From DAIOGN01 sp036745245 (GTDB lineage Bacteria; Zixibacteria; MSB-5A5; JAUVRN01): DNA of 5,190 nt. Under the pieces are notes generated by a model. The model saw only the letters and a list, made by a program, of their open reading frames with translations. It was not told the origin of the DNA and did not search any database. This document shows, in pieces, positions 1-5,190 of this stretch; the first letter of the stretch is position 1; the number at the start of each line of letters is the position of its first letter. Position numbers and translations under genes: made by a program. The stretch is taken from assembly GCA_036745245.1 (NCBI GenBank), contig DAIOGN010000182.1:1-5190 (forward strand), in the 5' to 3' direction.

Positions 1-819
1 CCGGCCACGCCGAGCGCCAAAATCTGGGCCGACCGCATCCAGGAATACCTGCTAAAACACATCCGCACCGTCACTCGCCAGGATGTGGAAGGCAACGCCG
101 GGCTCACGGAACGCCTGAAGGAAGCCCGGGCGCACGGAGCGCACCGAATCGTGGCGGTGGGCGATCATCAGTTCGTGCGCTGGGCGGCGCAGGCCATGGT
201 GGGTTCACTCATGCCGCTGGCGCCGGTACTCCTCCCCGGATCGAAACCGATCTTCGGTTACAAGCCGCTGCCCACATCGGGCTGGGAGCCGCACGTGGAG
301 GCGTTGCTGTCACACAAATTCGCGAAAGTGGATATGGCCATGGGCACTGTGAATCCGTTCGTGCACCAGCTGTTGGCCGGGTTCCCCGCTCGCAATGGCA
401 CAACGAACACCTCCACCTGGCAGGCGATCTTCAACAACTCCGCGCTGAAGCTTAAGATCCAGGTCGATCGAACCGCGGTGGAAGGCGACTTCTGGTGCCT
501 GGCCGTTGCTAACGCCGATCTACCCGATGGCAGCATCCGCTGGCTGCCAGGTTCAAACTGGGAAGACCAACGGCTGGATCTGCTCCTGGTGCGGCCCCGC
601 TCGATGTGGCAGAAGTGGAAATTCATGCAGGCGCTCAAGCGCGGCGAACACGGCGCCGAGCCTGGGGTCATGCGCTATCGCGGACATCGCATCACGGTGC
701 ACGCGGAGGTGCCGTGGCGCTATTCGGCCGATGGCAGCCAGACGCAGGAAGCTGCGAGCCCGATGGTGATGGAAGCGCGGCCACAGATGCTGCGGTTGGT
801 GGTGCCCGAGGGCGGATGA
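1..819 (+). CDS. Diacylglycerol-kinase-like (YegS/LCB5 family) protein, 5'-truncated by the window edge
   Basis: The frame is open from base 1 to the TGA at 817-819, giving 272 visible residues; the true start lies outside the window. An internal GTG at 85 is in frame, but family-like sequence (PATPSAKIWADRIQEYL, resembling the N-terminal NPxxGxxxAxxxW strand-helix of these kinases) lies before it, so it is not the start. Members of this family phosphorylate diacylglycerol, sphingoid bases or related lipids with ATP. The C-terminal half fits best: GDFWCLAVAN near residues 161-170, a DLLLV strand, a KRGEH segment matching the usual GRH position, an ADGSQ segment where the family has DGE, and a closing RPQMLRLVVP that matches the family's last strand. 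The ATP-binding motif GGDGT is replaced by VGDHQ (residues 53-57), and the following glycine-rich GTGND segment is not recognisable, so activity is doubtful. The gene overlaps the next one by ATGA. The family call comes from remembered patterns, not a search. Confidence 0.72.
   Translation, partial: PATPSAKIWADRIQEYLLKHIRTVTRQDVEGNAGLTERLKEARAHGAHRIVAVGDHQFVRWAAQAMVGSLMPLAPVLLPGSKPIFGYKPLPTSGWEPHVEALLSHKFAKVDMAMGTVNPFVHQLLAGFPARNGTTNTSTWQAIFNNSALKLKIQVDRTAVEGDFWCLAVANADLPDGSIRWLPGSNWEDQRLDLLLVRPRSMWQKWKFMQALKRGEHGAEPGVMRYRGHRITVHAEVPWRYSADGSQTQEAASPMVMEARPQMLRLVVPEGG
808..812 (+). promoter_or_regulatory. Ribosome binding site for the DUF5683-type gene, inside the upstream gene
   Basis: GAGGG lies three bases before the ATG at 816 and within the last codons of the upstream gene. 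It supports 816 as the start and translational coupling across the ATGA junction. The spacing is short, so this is a moderate site. Confidence 0.5.
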
Positions 820-1367
820 AGCGCCTCGGGGGCCTGGTTGCGTTACTTGCCTTAGCCCTTTTGGGAACGGCCTCGGCACTTCGCGCACAGCCTGCCGATT
901 CGCTGGTGCCGGTGTACCAGGACTCGACCGGGTTGGTGATTTCCGCACCTCAGCCACCGGTGCACGCGGTGGGTGCTCCCGTGGACGAGAGCCAGTGGCC
1001 CGACCCCACCGTGACCCTGTTCAAGTCGATGCTCGTCCCCGGCTGGGGACAGATCACTAATAAGGCCTACTTCAAGGCCGCCCTCGCCATCGGCCTGGAG
1101 ACGTGGTTCCTGACCAACGCGATCATCAACACGAGACACATGAACGATGCACTGGCCAGCTACCGCGCCGACCCGGACAACCTAGATAATTACTACGATT
1201 ACAAGGCCTACCAGGGATTGCGGTCCGACTATCTCTGGGGTCTGGGCATTACGATCTTCGTGTCGATGTTCGACGCCTACGTGGACGCCCACTTGCGCCC
1301 GTACGACGACGACACCATCCCCGGCGTGGAACCACCAAAAGGGCTCGTGCTCGTCATCCCGTTCTGA
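816..1367 (+). CDS. DUF5683-type exported/membrane protein
   Basis: This 183-residue protein of unknown function starts at the ATG in the ATGA overlap with the upstream stop. The frame is open further upstream, but only this start gives a signal sequence: MKR followed by a hydrophobic stretch (residues 4-19) and cleavage probably after ASA (21) or LRA (24). After a proline-rich linker, the block from about 61 to 160 resembles DUF5683: a KSMLVPGWGQ segment (70-79) with the family's PGxGQ, an aromatic-rich NKAYFKAAL stretch, a hydrophobic segment near 88-105, a charged and tyrosine-rich loop (116-139), and a second hydrophobic segment near 139-157 ending in DAYVDAHL. The family is widespread in FCB bacteria and is probably inner-membrane or periplasmic; its biochemical role is not known to me. 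The tail is acidic (PYDDD), then ends in a hydrophobic LVLVIPF. The overlap suggests coexpression with the lipid-kinase-like gene. Confidence 0.8.
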   Translation: MKRLGGLVALLALALLGTASALRAQPADSLVPVYQDSTGLVISAPQPPVHAVGAPVDESQWPDPTVTLFKSMLVPGWGQITNKAYFKAALAIGLETWFLTNAIINTRHMNDALASYRADPDNLDNYYDYKAYQGLRSDYLWGLGITIFVSMFDAYVDAHLRPYDDDTIPGVEPPKGLVLVIPF

Positions 1368-1395
1368 CGGGCAGGCGTGAGGGACCAGGATCAAG

Positions 1396-1410
1396 CAACG
1401 GGCTCCGTTG
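1396..1410 (+). terminator. Small hairpin after the DUF5683-type gene, possible weak terminator
   Basis: CAACGG and CCGTTG form a perfect 6-bp stem around a three-base GCT loop, 28 bases past the stop codon. The sequence after it (AATCTGTTTG) is only mildly T-rich and has no clean U-run, so intrinsic termination is uncertain. It is the only compact hairpin I see in this gap. Confidence 0.3.
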
Positions 1411-1523
1411 AATCTGTTTGAAGTAGAGCAGTTTTCGCTTAGCTTAGTGTAGGACACGCCAACCGCCTTCCACCTTGCACTTGCTTCCCGTTTTCGTGTC
1501 CGTTGAGTCTACCGGGTGTCATC

Positions 1524-1529
1524 GAAGGG
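1524..1529 (+). promoter_or_regulatory. Probable ribosome binding site for the repeat protein (decides the start)
   Basis: GAAGGG ends three bases before the ATG at 1533. The alternative in-frame TTG at 1503 has only pyrimidine-rich sequence upstream and no purine-rich site. The spacing to the ATG is short, so this is moderate rather than strong evidence. Confidence 0.45.
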
Positions 1530-1532
1530 CTT

Positions 1533-1625
1533 ATGGGTTGGATCCGAATCGTGCTTGCGTGGCAAACCACGACCAGCCGTGCGATTGTGCTTCTCGCCGC
1601 CATCGCAGTTCCCTGCTTTCATGCC
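1533..1625 (+). other. Signal peptide of the repeat protein
   Basis: These bases encode residues 1-31: a 16-residue polar start containing two arginines, then a hydrophobic run AIVLLAAIAV, then PCFHA before QS. Cleavage after A31 is the likeliest site, although phenylalanine at -3 is unusual; a later cut after SLSA is possible. Export across the inner membrane fits the C-terminal sorting domain. Confidence 0.65.
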
Positions 1626-3995
1626 CAGTCGTTATCCGCACCGCATGAGGCGCGGAAGCTGGGGGCTATAGCCCCGGAATTCAGCGGACGGCCCAAGAGC
1701 TACATCGCGGACGCCGCTACACAATTCGACGCAGACGACATCTACTGGGACAGCAGCATGTCGCCCGCGGTCCCGGGGTTGGATTCGGTGGTATGGGCGC
1801 TTGAAATCTATGACGACCGACTAGTCGTTGGCGGCCGCTTCACCACGGCTGGCGCCATCGGCGCTGCTCACGTGGCCGCCTGGGACGGCAGCTCATGGTG
1901 GTCGCTCGGTGCGGGGCTTGATGGCGATGTCTACGCCCTCACCGTGTACGACAATAGGCTGATCGCGGGAGGTTTTTTCTCCACGGCCGGGGGAGTGCCC
2001 GCAGACTGCATAGCTGCCTGGGACGGGACTTCATGGTCGCCGCTCGGCACGGGACTGAACGGTACAGTCTATGCCCTCACCGTGTACAACAACAAGCTCA
2101 TCGCCGGTGGCCTGTTCAACACCGCAGGTGGTGCGACGGCCATGGGCATTGCCTCGTGGGACGGTAGCGCCTGGTCGCCGCTCGGATCGGGCATGAATGG
2201 CCACGTCTACGCCCTGACTGCTCATGACGGAAGACTCATCGCCGGCGGCGGCTTCACTACCGCCGGTGGAGTGAGCGCGGAACAAATCGCCGCCTGGGAT
2301 GGGAGCCTCTGGTCACCGCTCGGAGCAGGCGTGGGTGGTCCCGTCTACACCCTTGCCGAATTCAACAGCACGCTGATTGCAGGCGGGGACTTCAGCTCTG
2401 CCGCGAGGAACGTCGCGGCCTGGGATGGCAGCTCCTGGTCACCTTTGGGAACAGGCACCAGCGGCGCAGTGCACGCGTTGACACCTTACGACAGCAAGCT
2501 GATTGTAGGCGGTGTATTCGAGTCGGCGGGGACGGTGACTGCCCGCGACATCGCCTCGTGGGATGGCGCCTCCTGGGCGAAGGTCGGTCCGCGTATGCAA
2601 GCACCGGTCGAGGCTCTTTCCGTGTACCACGGACAGCTCTGTGCAGCTGGCTGGTTTAGGTCAATCGGAACGTTAGCTGCCAGCCGCATCGCCGTGTGGA
2701 CTGACACACTCTGGTCGGCGCTTGGATCGGGCACGGATGGATCGGTCGTGTCACTGGTCACATACGACGATCGACTGATCGCGGGAGGTAACTTTTCAAC
2801 CATCGGCGGTGTTGCCGCCGCGCGCCTCGCCGCCTGGGATGGCACCTCCTGGTCTCCGTTGACCACCTCTCTCCAGGGTGGAGTGACCGACATAACGACT
2901 TACAACAGTCAACTTGTTGTGGGAGGAGGCTACTACGCGATCGAGGGGATCGGGGCGAACAACATCGCCGCCTGGGACGGTGTATCGTGGTCGGCGCTTG
3001 GAACCGGCACGGATGGATGGATCCAAGCCGTAGCGGTGTACGACAACAAGCTGATCGCCGGTGGCACATTCACCACAGCCGGTGGCCTGCCTGCCAATAA
3101 CATTGCCGCCTGGGACGGAAGCACCTGGGCACCCCTCGGCTCAGGAACGAATCATTGGGTACGCACGCTAACGGTCTACAACCAAACGTTGATTGCAGGG
3201 GGCATCTTCGACTCCGCCGGAGGCGTAGCCGCGAGGCGAATTGCGGCCTGGGACGGCAGTTCCTGGTCGCCGCTTGGCGCAGGCATGAATGGCCCAGCAG
3301 TCGAGGATCTGACAACTCACAACGGTAAACTCGTGGCCGGCGGGTACTTCAATTCCGCAGGCGGGATCGCAGCCAATAACGTAGCGGCCTGGGATGGCGC
3401 CACGTGGTCCCCGTTCGGCTCGGGGACGTACGGAGCGGTGATGTCGCTCACAAGCTATGAGGACAGGCTTCTGGCAGGAGGCAGCTTCACGTCCGCGGGC
3501 GGGCTGCCTGCGAACAATATTGCCGCTTGGGACGGCACATCCTGGTCGCCTCTTGGGTCGGGCACGAACAATGACGTGCTGGCAATGTTAGGATACGATA
3601 ATGAGTTGGTGGTCGGCGGCGACTTCAGGGCGGCTGGCGGCAAGGTGGCTGCCTTCATCACCGCATGGAGGAAGCACTTCGGTGCCGGTATCCACGGCGA
3701 TCCGCAGCACGTGCCACGTACGTTTCAACTGTTGCAGAACTACCCCAATCCGTTCAACAGCGGCACCACCATCCGCTATGCCCTGCCCACGGCGTCCCGG
3801 GTGGCACTGACCATTTACAACATACTGGGACAGCGGGTCCGGATACTCCGCAACGGCGTTGAACCGGCAGGCTCAGCGTCCGCCACGTGGGATGGAAGAG
3901 ATGACAAAGGTCGCGAGATGTCCAGCGGCGTGTATGTCTACCGGCTCAAAGTTGGTGAGTCGGAGGGATCGCGAAGGATGCTACTCCTGAAATGA
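1533..3995 (+). CDS. Secreted 14-unit beta-propeller-like repeat protein with Type IX sorting domain
   Basis: From the ATG at 1533 the product is 820 residues; a TTG at 1503 would add ten. Residues 1-31 look like a signal peptide with a long start (basic R5 and R16, hydrophobic core 17-27) and cleavage near A31. C28 follows a proline, so a lipoprotein is unlikely. Residues 72-712 are tandem repeats of about 46 residues: YDNxLIAGGxFTTAGG, xxAxxIAAWDGSSW, then SPLGSGxxGxVYALTV. Thirteen units are whole (93-687), and a 21-residue half at 72-92 complements a 25-residue half at 688-712. From about 728 to the end lies an FlgD-Ig/Por-type sorting domain: NYPNPFN at 736-742, YNILGQRV, a WDGRDDKGREMSSG segment, VYVYRLK and a basic end (RRMLLLK). 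Related repeat proteins in FCB bacteria and Planctomycetes are surface or secreted, with mostly unknown ligands. I infer export by Sec, then Type IX transport to the cell surface. No catalytic motif is visible. A terminator-like hairpin follows. Confidence 0.9.
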   Translation: MGWIRIVLAWQTTTSRAIVLLAAIAVPCFHAQSLSAPHEARKLGAIAPEFSGRPKSYIADAATQFDADDIYWDSSMSPAVPGLDSVVWALEIYDDRLVVGGRFTTAGAIGAAHVAAWDGSSWWSLGAGLDGDVYALTVYDNRLIAGGFFSTAGGVPADCIAAWDGTSWSPLGTGLNGTVYALTVYNNKLIAGGLFNTAGGATAMGIASWDGSAWSPLGSGMNGHVYALTAHDGRLIAGGGFTTAGGVSAEQIAAWDGSLWSPLGAGVGGPVYTLAEFNSTLIAGGDFSSAARNVAAWDGSSWSPLGTGTSGAVHALTPYDSKLIVGGVFESAGTVTARDIASWDGASWAKVGPRMQAPVEALSVYHGQLCAAGWFRSIGTLAASRIAVWTDTLWSALGSGTDGSVVSLVTYDDRLIAGGNFSTIGGVAAARLAAWDGTSWSPLTTSLQGGVTDITTYNSQLVVGGGYYAIEGIGANNIAAWDGVSWSALGTGTDGWIQAVAVYDNKLIAGGTFTTAGGLPANNIAAWDGSTWAPLGSGTNHWVRTLTVYNQTLIAGGIFDSAGGVAARRIAAWDGSSWSPLGAGMNGPAVEDLTTHNGKLVAGGYFNSAGGIAANNVAAWDGATWSPFGSGTYGAVMSLTSYEDRLLAGGSFTSAGGLPANNIAAWDGTSWSPLGSGTNNDVLAMLGYDNELVVGGDFRAAGGKVAAFITAWRKHFGAGIHGDPQHVPRTFQLLQNYPNPFNSGTTIRYALPTASRVALTIYNILGQRVRILRNGVEPAGSASATWDGRDDKGREMSSGVYVYRLKVGESEGSRRMLLLK
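1746..3668 (+). repeat. In-gene tandem repeat, 138-bp (46-codon) period, 13 whole units plus two complementary halves
   Basis: Unit starts (the Tyr/His/Phe before the DN pair) are at 1809, 1947, 2085, 2223, 2361, 2487, 2625, 2763, 2901, 3039, 3177, 3318, 3456 and 3594. All spacings are 138 bases except unit 5 (126, four codons missing from the AGGVxA turn) and unit 11 (141, one extra codon in MNGPAVEDL). A half unit encoding WDSSMSPAVPGLDSVVWALEI-type sequence occupies 1746-1808, and unit 14 stops at the AW codons (3594-3668). Units 6 and 7 are the most diverged: unit 7 has lost the WDG (WTDTLW) and the GG pair (CAAGW). Units share protein sequence far better than DNA sequence. The 46-residue length and the alternating strand-like blocks suit beta-propeller blades. 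Confidence 0.92.
3714..3992 (+). other. C-terminal Por/Type IX-style sorting domain
   Basis: This is residues 728-820 of the repeat protein. It begins PRTFQLLQ, continues with the hallmark NYPNPFN, then short beta strands typical of FlgD-Ig-like tails: TTIRYALP, VALTIYNILGQRV, a WDGRDDKG turn, SSGVYVYRLKV, and a final basic-hydrophobic RRMLLLK. In FCB bacteria such tails direct secretion through the Type IX system and are often removed on the cell surface. Whether this organism has the secretion machinery cannot be seen here. Confidence 0.88.
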
Positions 3996-4071
3996 CTCTC
4001 GTACAGGCTGGGAAGTACCGCATCAATTTCGGTGTTGGCGATTTAAGCCCTGGTCTGTAGATTCAGAGCAT

Positions 4072-4094
4072 AGCCCGGGTCCCGAAACCGGGCT
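4072..4094 (+). terminator. Terminator-like hairpin downstream of the repeat-protein gene
   Basis: AGCCCGG (4072-4078) pairs perfectly with CCGGGCT (4088-4094) around a nine-base loop, about 76 bases past the stop codon. It is followed by CTTAGTCCTCCTTCAATTT, which is pyrimidine-rich but lacks a clean U-run. A strong GC stem in this position suggests transcription ends here, making the downstream gene a separate unit. Confidence 0.5.
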
Positions 4095-4288
4095 CTTAGT
4101 CCTCCTTCAATTTAACGGTGCTGTAAACGGCCGATCGTAGTACGGCAACCGCGACTTTACGCCAGCGGCCCGGCGCTGCACCGACGCATCACACATCTGA
4201 GCGAGTAACCGAGTCGGTCCTCACCACTCCGCTCACTGAGTACATGGTGCTCTCCGCGACAAGAGCAGGTCTGTAAAACTGTCACCTT

Positions 4289-4297
4289 GGGAGGGAG
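4289..4297 (+). promoter_or_regulatory. Strong Shine-Dalgarno for the Ig-like secreted protein
   Basis: GGGAGGGAG ends five bases before the ATG at 4303. It decides in favour of this start over the in-frame ATG at 4384, which sits directly before the hydrophobic signal core but has no purine-rich site upstream. Confidence 0.75.
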
Positions 4298-4302
4298 TTA
4301 CG

Positions 4303-4443
4303 ATGTTCAGTGGCCTGTGGTTTGTTCAACGGCGAGCCGAATCGGACCGACGGCTTCGCCCTGTCCTCACAACTTCTCGATCCATGCTGTACCTGAGTGC
4401 GCTCGTCCTTGGCGCGCTCTTCGCGGTGGACTCCGCGTTTGCT
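4303..4443 (+). other. Long signal peptide of the Ig-like protein
   Basis: These bases encode residues 1-47. The first 28 residues carry seven arginines and no hydrophobic run, followed by MLYLSALVLGALFAV and the AFA cleavage motif before APVLDV. Starting at the internal ATG (4384) would give an ordinary 20-residue signal, but the ribosome site favours the longer form. Confidence 0.65.
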
Positions 4444-5190
4444 GCACCCGTACTCGATGTGTCTCCCAAATTGTTCCCCGGTCGAACGGTGGAGCAGGGC
4501 AACCGAGACTCTGTAGCCGTCACCGTGTCCAATCTGGGCGACGAACCGCTCATGTACCACATGACCGTGGCGCCCGACGATCTGGGACCTGCACACGTGA
4601 AAGTGCAAGGGGCGCTCGATCACCTCAACGTGCTGCCGCCCTTCAGCCCTCCGCACATCGTGTACATTACGTTTGAAGCCGGTGCCCTCCCCGCGGCCAT
4701 GCTCCGCCAGTGGCGCGTGGTGGTGACGTCGAACGATCCCGCCAACGACACCAACGTGGGGGGTGAGCCGATCGACATTCTACTGCACGTCCTCGTGACC
4801 CCTTCGGATACGTGTACGGTGTGCGCCGTTGTGGACTGCGGGCTCTCCTTCACCGATCCCCGCATCGCCGCCTGCCCGGGAGGCGACGAGGCGTTTGCCG
4901 TGCATCTGCGCGACCCGGCCGGCCTCCCCGTAGCCGGCTCCACCGATGTGTGGCTGGATTTCAGCGGTTGCCCATCGGTAATTCCGTGCCCCGGCGAGAC
5001 CGACTGGCCCCTGGTGCATCCCACTGCCCCGTCGGCGAATGACGGACGCGCAGTGTTCCTTGTGAACGCCGGCGGCTGCGACGGCGGCTGCATGGTGCAG
5101 GTTCACTCTTCGTGCGGTCTGATTGCCCTGGTGCCGTTTTCGTCATTCGACACCGACGGCAATCTCGCCGTGAGTCCTCAGGACCTCACC
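4303..5190 (+). CDS. Secreted Ig-like, cysteine-rich protein with dockerin-like end, 3'-truncated by the window edge
   Basis: The frame is open from the ATG at 4303 to the last base (296 residues, no stop). A strong Shine-Dalgarno supports the start. The signal peptide is unusually long: an arginine-rich start of about 28 residues, a hydrophobic core near 29-42, and a clear AFA cleavage site at 47. Residues 51-166 resemble the Ig-like fold of choice-of-anchor/ASPM-SPD-2-Hydin type domains: LDVSP, VAVTVSNLGDEPLMY, an IVYITFEA strand, a VVVTSNDP turn at 139-146, and a final IDILLHVLV strand. Residues 171-271 form a second domain with nine cysteines (171, 174, 179, 191, 223, 229, 259, 263, 271), beginning CTVCAVVDC and including a DGRAVFLVNAGGC strand like bacterial Ig/invasin-type modules. 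At the edge, DTDGNLAVSPQDL (283-295) looks like a dockerin or EF-hand loop. Function is unknown; an extracellular or surface structural or binding role is inferred. Antisense frames over this region are taken as shadows. Confidence 0.78.
   Translation, partial: MFSGLWFVQRRAESDRRLRPVLTTSRSMLYLSALVLGALFAVDSAFAAPVLDVSPKLFPGRTVEQGNRDSVAVTVSNLGDEPLMYHMTVAPDDLGPAHVKVQGALDHLNVLPPFSPPHIVYITFEAGALPAAMLRQWRVVVTSNDPANDTNVGGEPIDILLHVLVTPSDTCTVCAVVDCGLSFTDPRIAACPGGDEAFAVHLRDPAGLPVAGSTDVWLDFSGCPSVIPCPGETDWPLVHPTAPSANDGRAVFLVNAGGCDGGCMVQVHSSCGLIALVPFSSFDTDGNLAVSPQDLT
5149..5190 (+). other. Dockerin/EF-hand-like calcium-binding loop, cut by the window edge
   Basis: Residues 283-294 (D-T-D-G-N-L-A-V-S-P-Q-D) place acidic or amide side chains at loop positions 1, 3, 5 and 12, with glycine at 4, valine at 8 and serine at 9, followed by leucine. 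This is the pattern of a type I dockerin repeat half. A dockerin needs a second such loop about 20-30 residues on, which would lie outside the window. Confidence 0.5.

Larger units (their letters stand above)
3996..4302. other. Noncoding gap between the repeat protein and the Ig-like protein genes
   Basis: This stretch of 307 bases has no convincing reading frame. It holds a terminator-like hairpin at 4072-4094, a palindrome-rich stretch at 4198-4240, and a strong ribosome binding site at its right end. I could not pick out a convincing -35/-10 pair or a Bacteroidota-type promoter, although a promoter for the downstream gene is expected between the hairpin and 4290. Confidence 0.6.

Noticed and set aside
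606..815. Upstream extension of the DUF5683-type gene to an ATG at 606, adding 70 residues
   Set aside because: It would overlap the lipid-kinase-like gene by over 200 bases, its added residues are low-complexity Arg/Ala/Gly-rich, and it would bury the signal peptide that starts exactly at 816.
1411..1450. Possible promoter TTGAAG with an AGCTTA-like -10 before the repeat protein
   Set aside because: The spacing can be made to fit, but the -10 match is poor, so I did not list it as a feature.
1503..1532. TTG at 1503 as the start of the repeat protein
   Set aside because: There is no purine-rich ribosome site before it; the ATG at 1533 has GAAGGG upstream. The difference is only ten residues, so the choice is not certain.
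1614..1616. Cysteine 28 of the repeat protein as a lipobox cysteine
   Set aside because: The preceding residues are AVP; proline directly before the cysteine does not fit a lipobox.
1746..3668. Regular repeats as a CRISPR array or noncoding minisatellite
   Set aside because: The period is 138 bases with no identical short repeats or unique spacers; the repeats are conserved as protein, in frame, within one long gene.
4268..4287. tRNA-like anticodon segment (GGTCTGTAAAACTG)
   Set aside because: It recalls a tyrosine tRNA anticodon loop, but no five-base anticodon stem, T-arm GTTCGA or acceptor stem can be formed around it.
4282..5093. Open antisense frames across the Ig-like gene
   Set aside because: They overlap each other and the + strand gene, which has a strong ribosome site, a signal peptide, recognisable strand motifs and a frame open to the window end; the antisense products are Arg/Ser/Pro-rich without domains.

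Overview
The window is GC-rich bacterial DNA in which all recognisable genes lie on the + strand. A Type IX (Por)-style C-terminal sorting domain with the NYPNPFN motif, a DUF5683-type membrane protein and a secreted Ig-like protein running into a dockerin-like loop together point to a GC-rich member of the Fibrobacterota-Chlorobiota-Bacteroidota (FCB) superphylum or a neighbouring candidate phylum of the Eisenbacteria/Zixibacteria kind. This placement rests on domain style only; no marker gene is present.

Layout. (1) Positions 1-819 hold the 3' part of a gene for a protein resembling the YegS/LCB5 diacylglycerol-kinase-like lipid kinases, with a strongly eroded GGDGT nucleotide-binding motif. 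Its start lies left of the window. (2) Positions 816-1367 encode a 183-residue exported or membrane protein of DUF5683 type that overlaps gene 1 by ATGA, so the two are probably translationally coupled. (3) Positions 1368-1532 are an AT-richer gap with a small hairpin. (4) Positions 1533-3995 encode an 820-residue secreted protein built almost entirely of 46-residue repeats (consensus YDNxLIAGGxFTTAGG, then AAWDGSSWSPLGSG), followed by a C-terminal sorting domain. There are 13 whole units plus a half unit at each end, and the two halves add up to a 14th unit, as expected for a beta-propeller closed by its termini. (5) Positions 3996-4302 are noncoding, with a terminator-like hairpin soon after the repeat gene and a palindrome-rich stretch before the next gene. 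(6) From 4303 to the window end runs the 5' part of another secreted protein: signal peptide, Ig-like fold, cysteine-rich domain, and the beginning of a dockerin-like calcium-binding loop. It has no stop in the window.

Genes 1 and 2 look like an envelope/lipid-related pair. Genes 3 and 4 are separately expressed surface or secreted proteins. I see no mobile element, CRISPR array, RNA gene, or defence or biosynthetic system. The most distinctive item is the 14-unit repeat protein with its split closing unit.
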